Source: Enterobacter sp. JUb54 (GTDB taxonomy: Bacteria; Pseudomonadota; Gammaproteobacteria; Enterobacterales; Enterobacteriaceae). Taken from it: a stretch of 64,000 nucleotides of DNA. A program made the position numbers and the translations under genes. Shown piece after piece: positions 63,650 through 64,000 of this stretch (its first letter is position 1; each line of letters starts with the position of its first letter). The stretch is taken from NCBI RefSeq assembly GCF_014298075.1, contig NZ_CP060418.1, positions 1,364,001 through 1,428,000 on the forward strand, written 5' to 3'. The notes beneath the pieces were generated by a model. That model had not been told where the DNA came from, searched no databases, and saw only the letters and a program-made list of their open reading frames with translations.

Positions 63650-64000
63650 TTATTTCGCCAACAGTTCTTTGCGGATAATCTCGGCGCCGGCGCTTAATGC
63701 CTGCAGCTTGCCTCTGGCAACCTGACGCGATAGCGGTGCCATGCCGCAGTTGGTTGACGGGTAGAGTTTGTCAGTATCAACAAACTGCAGCGCTTTGCGC
63801 AGGGTGTTGGCCACTTCATCCGCCGTTTCAATGGCGTTGGTTGCCACGTCGATTGCCCCGACCATCACTTTTTTACCGCGAATCAATTCCAGCAGATCCA
63901 TCGGCACTCGCGAGTTATGGCACTCCAGCGAGATAATATCGATTTTCGACGTTTGCAGTTTCGGGAATGCTTCTTCATATTGCCGCCACTCGGAACCCAG
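63650..64000 (-). CDS. cobalamin-independent methionine-synthase-like protein, 3' part only
   Basis: The frame is open to the window edge, so only the C-terminal 116 residues are seen. They match the MetE catalytic-domain end: the His-bearing strand LECHNSRVPMDLLELIRGKK, VMVGAIDVATNAIETADEV, and the zinc-ligand Cys in STNCGMAPLSRQVARGKLQA. The short ending fits the single-domain YxjG/YxjH-type group rather than full-length MetE, but the N-terminus is needed to decide. Confidence 0.9.
   Translation of the reverse strand: MGSEWRQYEEAFPKLQTSKIDIISLECHNSRVPMDLLELIRGKKVMVGAIDVATNAIETADEVANTLRKALQFVDTDKLYPSTNCGMAPLSRQVARGKLQALSAGAEIIRKELLAK

Overview
The window reads as a chromosomal segment of an enteric gammaproteobacterium, most likely Klebsiella (K. 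pneumoniae complex). Reasons: high-GC enterobacterial codon use, an ERIC repeat at the left end, close matches to E. coli digH, hipBA, osmC, katG and mrdA-type sequences, and the Klebsiella/Enterobacter-type dat-ddc pair. There is no rRNA, tRNA, CRISPR array, prophage or intact insertion sequence. Species assignment is inference from remembered families, not from a search.

Layout. 1-711: ERIC element and digH leader. 712-6792: envelope glycosidase digH, the hipBA toxin-antitoxin module with four HipB operators, an outer-membrane beta-barrel, a methyltransferase and a PAS-GGDEF protein. 7010-10287: three-gene minus-strand operon of exported/outer-membrane proteins ending a BamA/D15-type barrel transcription unit. 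10589-13871: TPP riboswitch, tenA and a thiZXY pyrimidine ABC transporter. 14178-17054: dat-ddc (1,3-diaminopropane synthesis). 17171-21630: DipZ-like thiol-redox protein, a two-component system whose kinase carries a nonsense codon, and an exported alpha/beta hydrolase. 21828-23750: a stand-alone PBP2 paralogue.

23959-33799 is a complete guanidine-utilisation operon on the minus strand: guanidine-I (ykkC) riboswitch with terminator, ABC transporter, two DUF1989 proteins (carboxyguanidine deiminase), a 32-codon small ORF, a urea-carboxylase-type guanidine carboxylase, and allophanate hydrolase. A consensus sigma-54 promoter and two NtrC-like sites lie upstream, so nitrogen starvation and guanidine probably gate it together.

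34114-48613: a dispersed repeat, katG, a TonB receptor with a periplasmic binding protein, an MFS transporter, a small exported protein, a LysR regulator, a YdeP-type molybdo-oxidoreductase, a bestrophin-type channel, an MpaB-type oxygenase and osmC.

48954-60363 is the best candidate for an undescribed system: an aromatic-catabolism-like cluster in two opposed arms. The plus arm holds an extradiol dioxygenase with all homoprotocatechuate-dioxygenase iron ligands, an MFS transporter, a PhzS-like flavin monooxygenase and an ACMSD-like amidohydrolase. The minus arm holds an SDR, an NTF2-like protein, an FAH-family hydrolase, a DUF3500 protein, an OprD-type porin, RidA and a PadR-DUF2218 fusion regulator. 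The two outermost promoters share a 22-bp motif matching at 19 positions, which ties the arms into one regulon. The substrate is unknown. The right end (60600-64000) holds a LysR gene, an unusual MBL-fold protein, an Rrf2 regulator, a small membrane protein and the 3' end of a MetE-like methyltransferase gene cut by the window edge.
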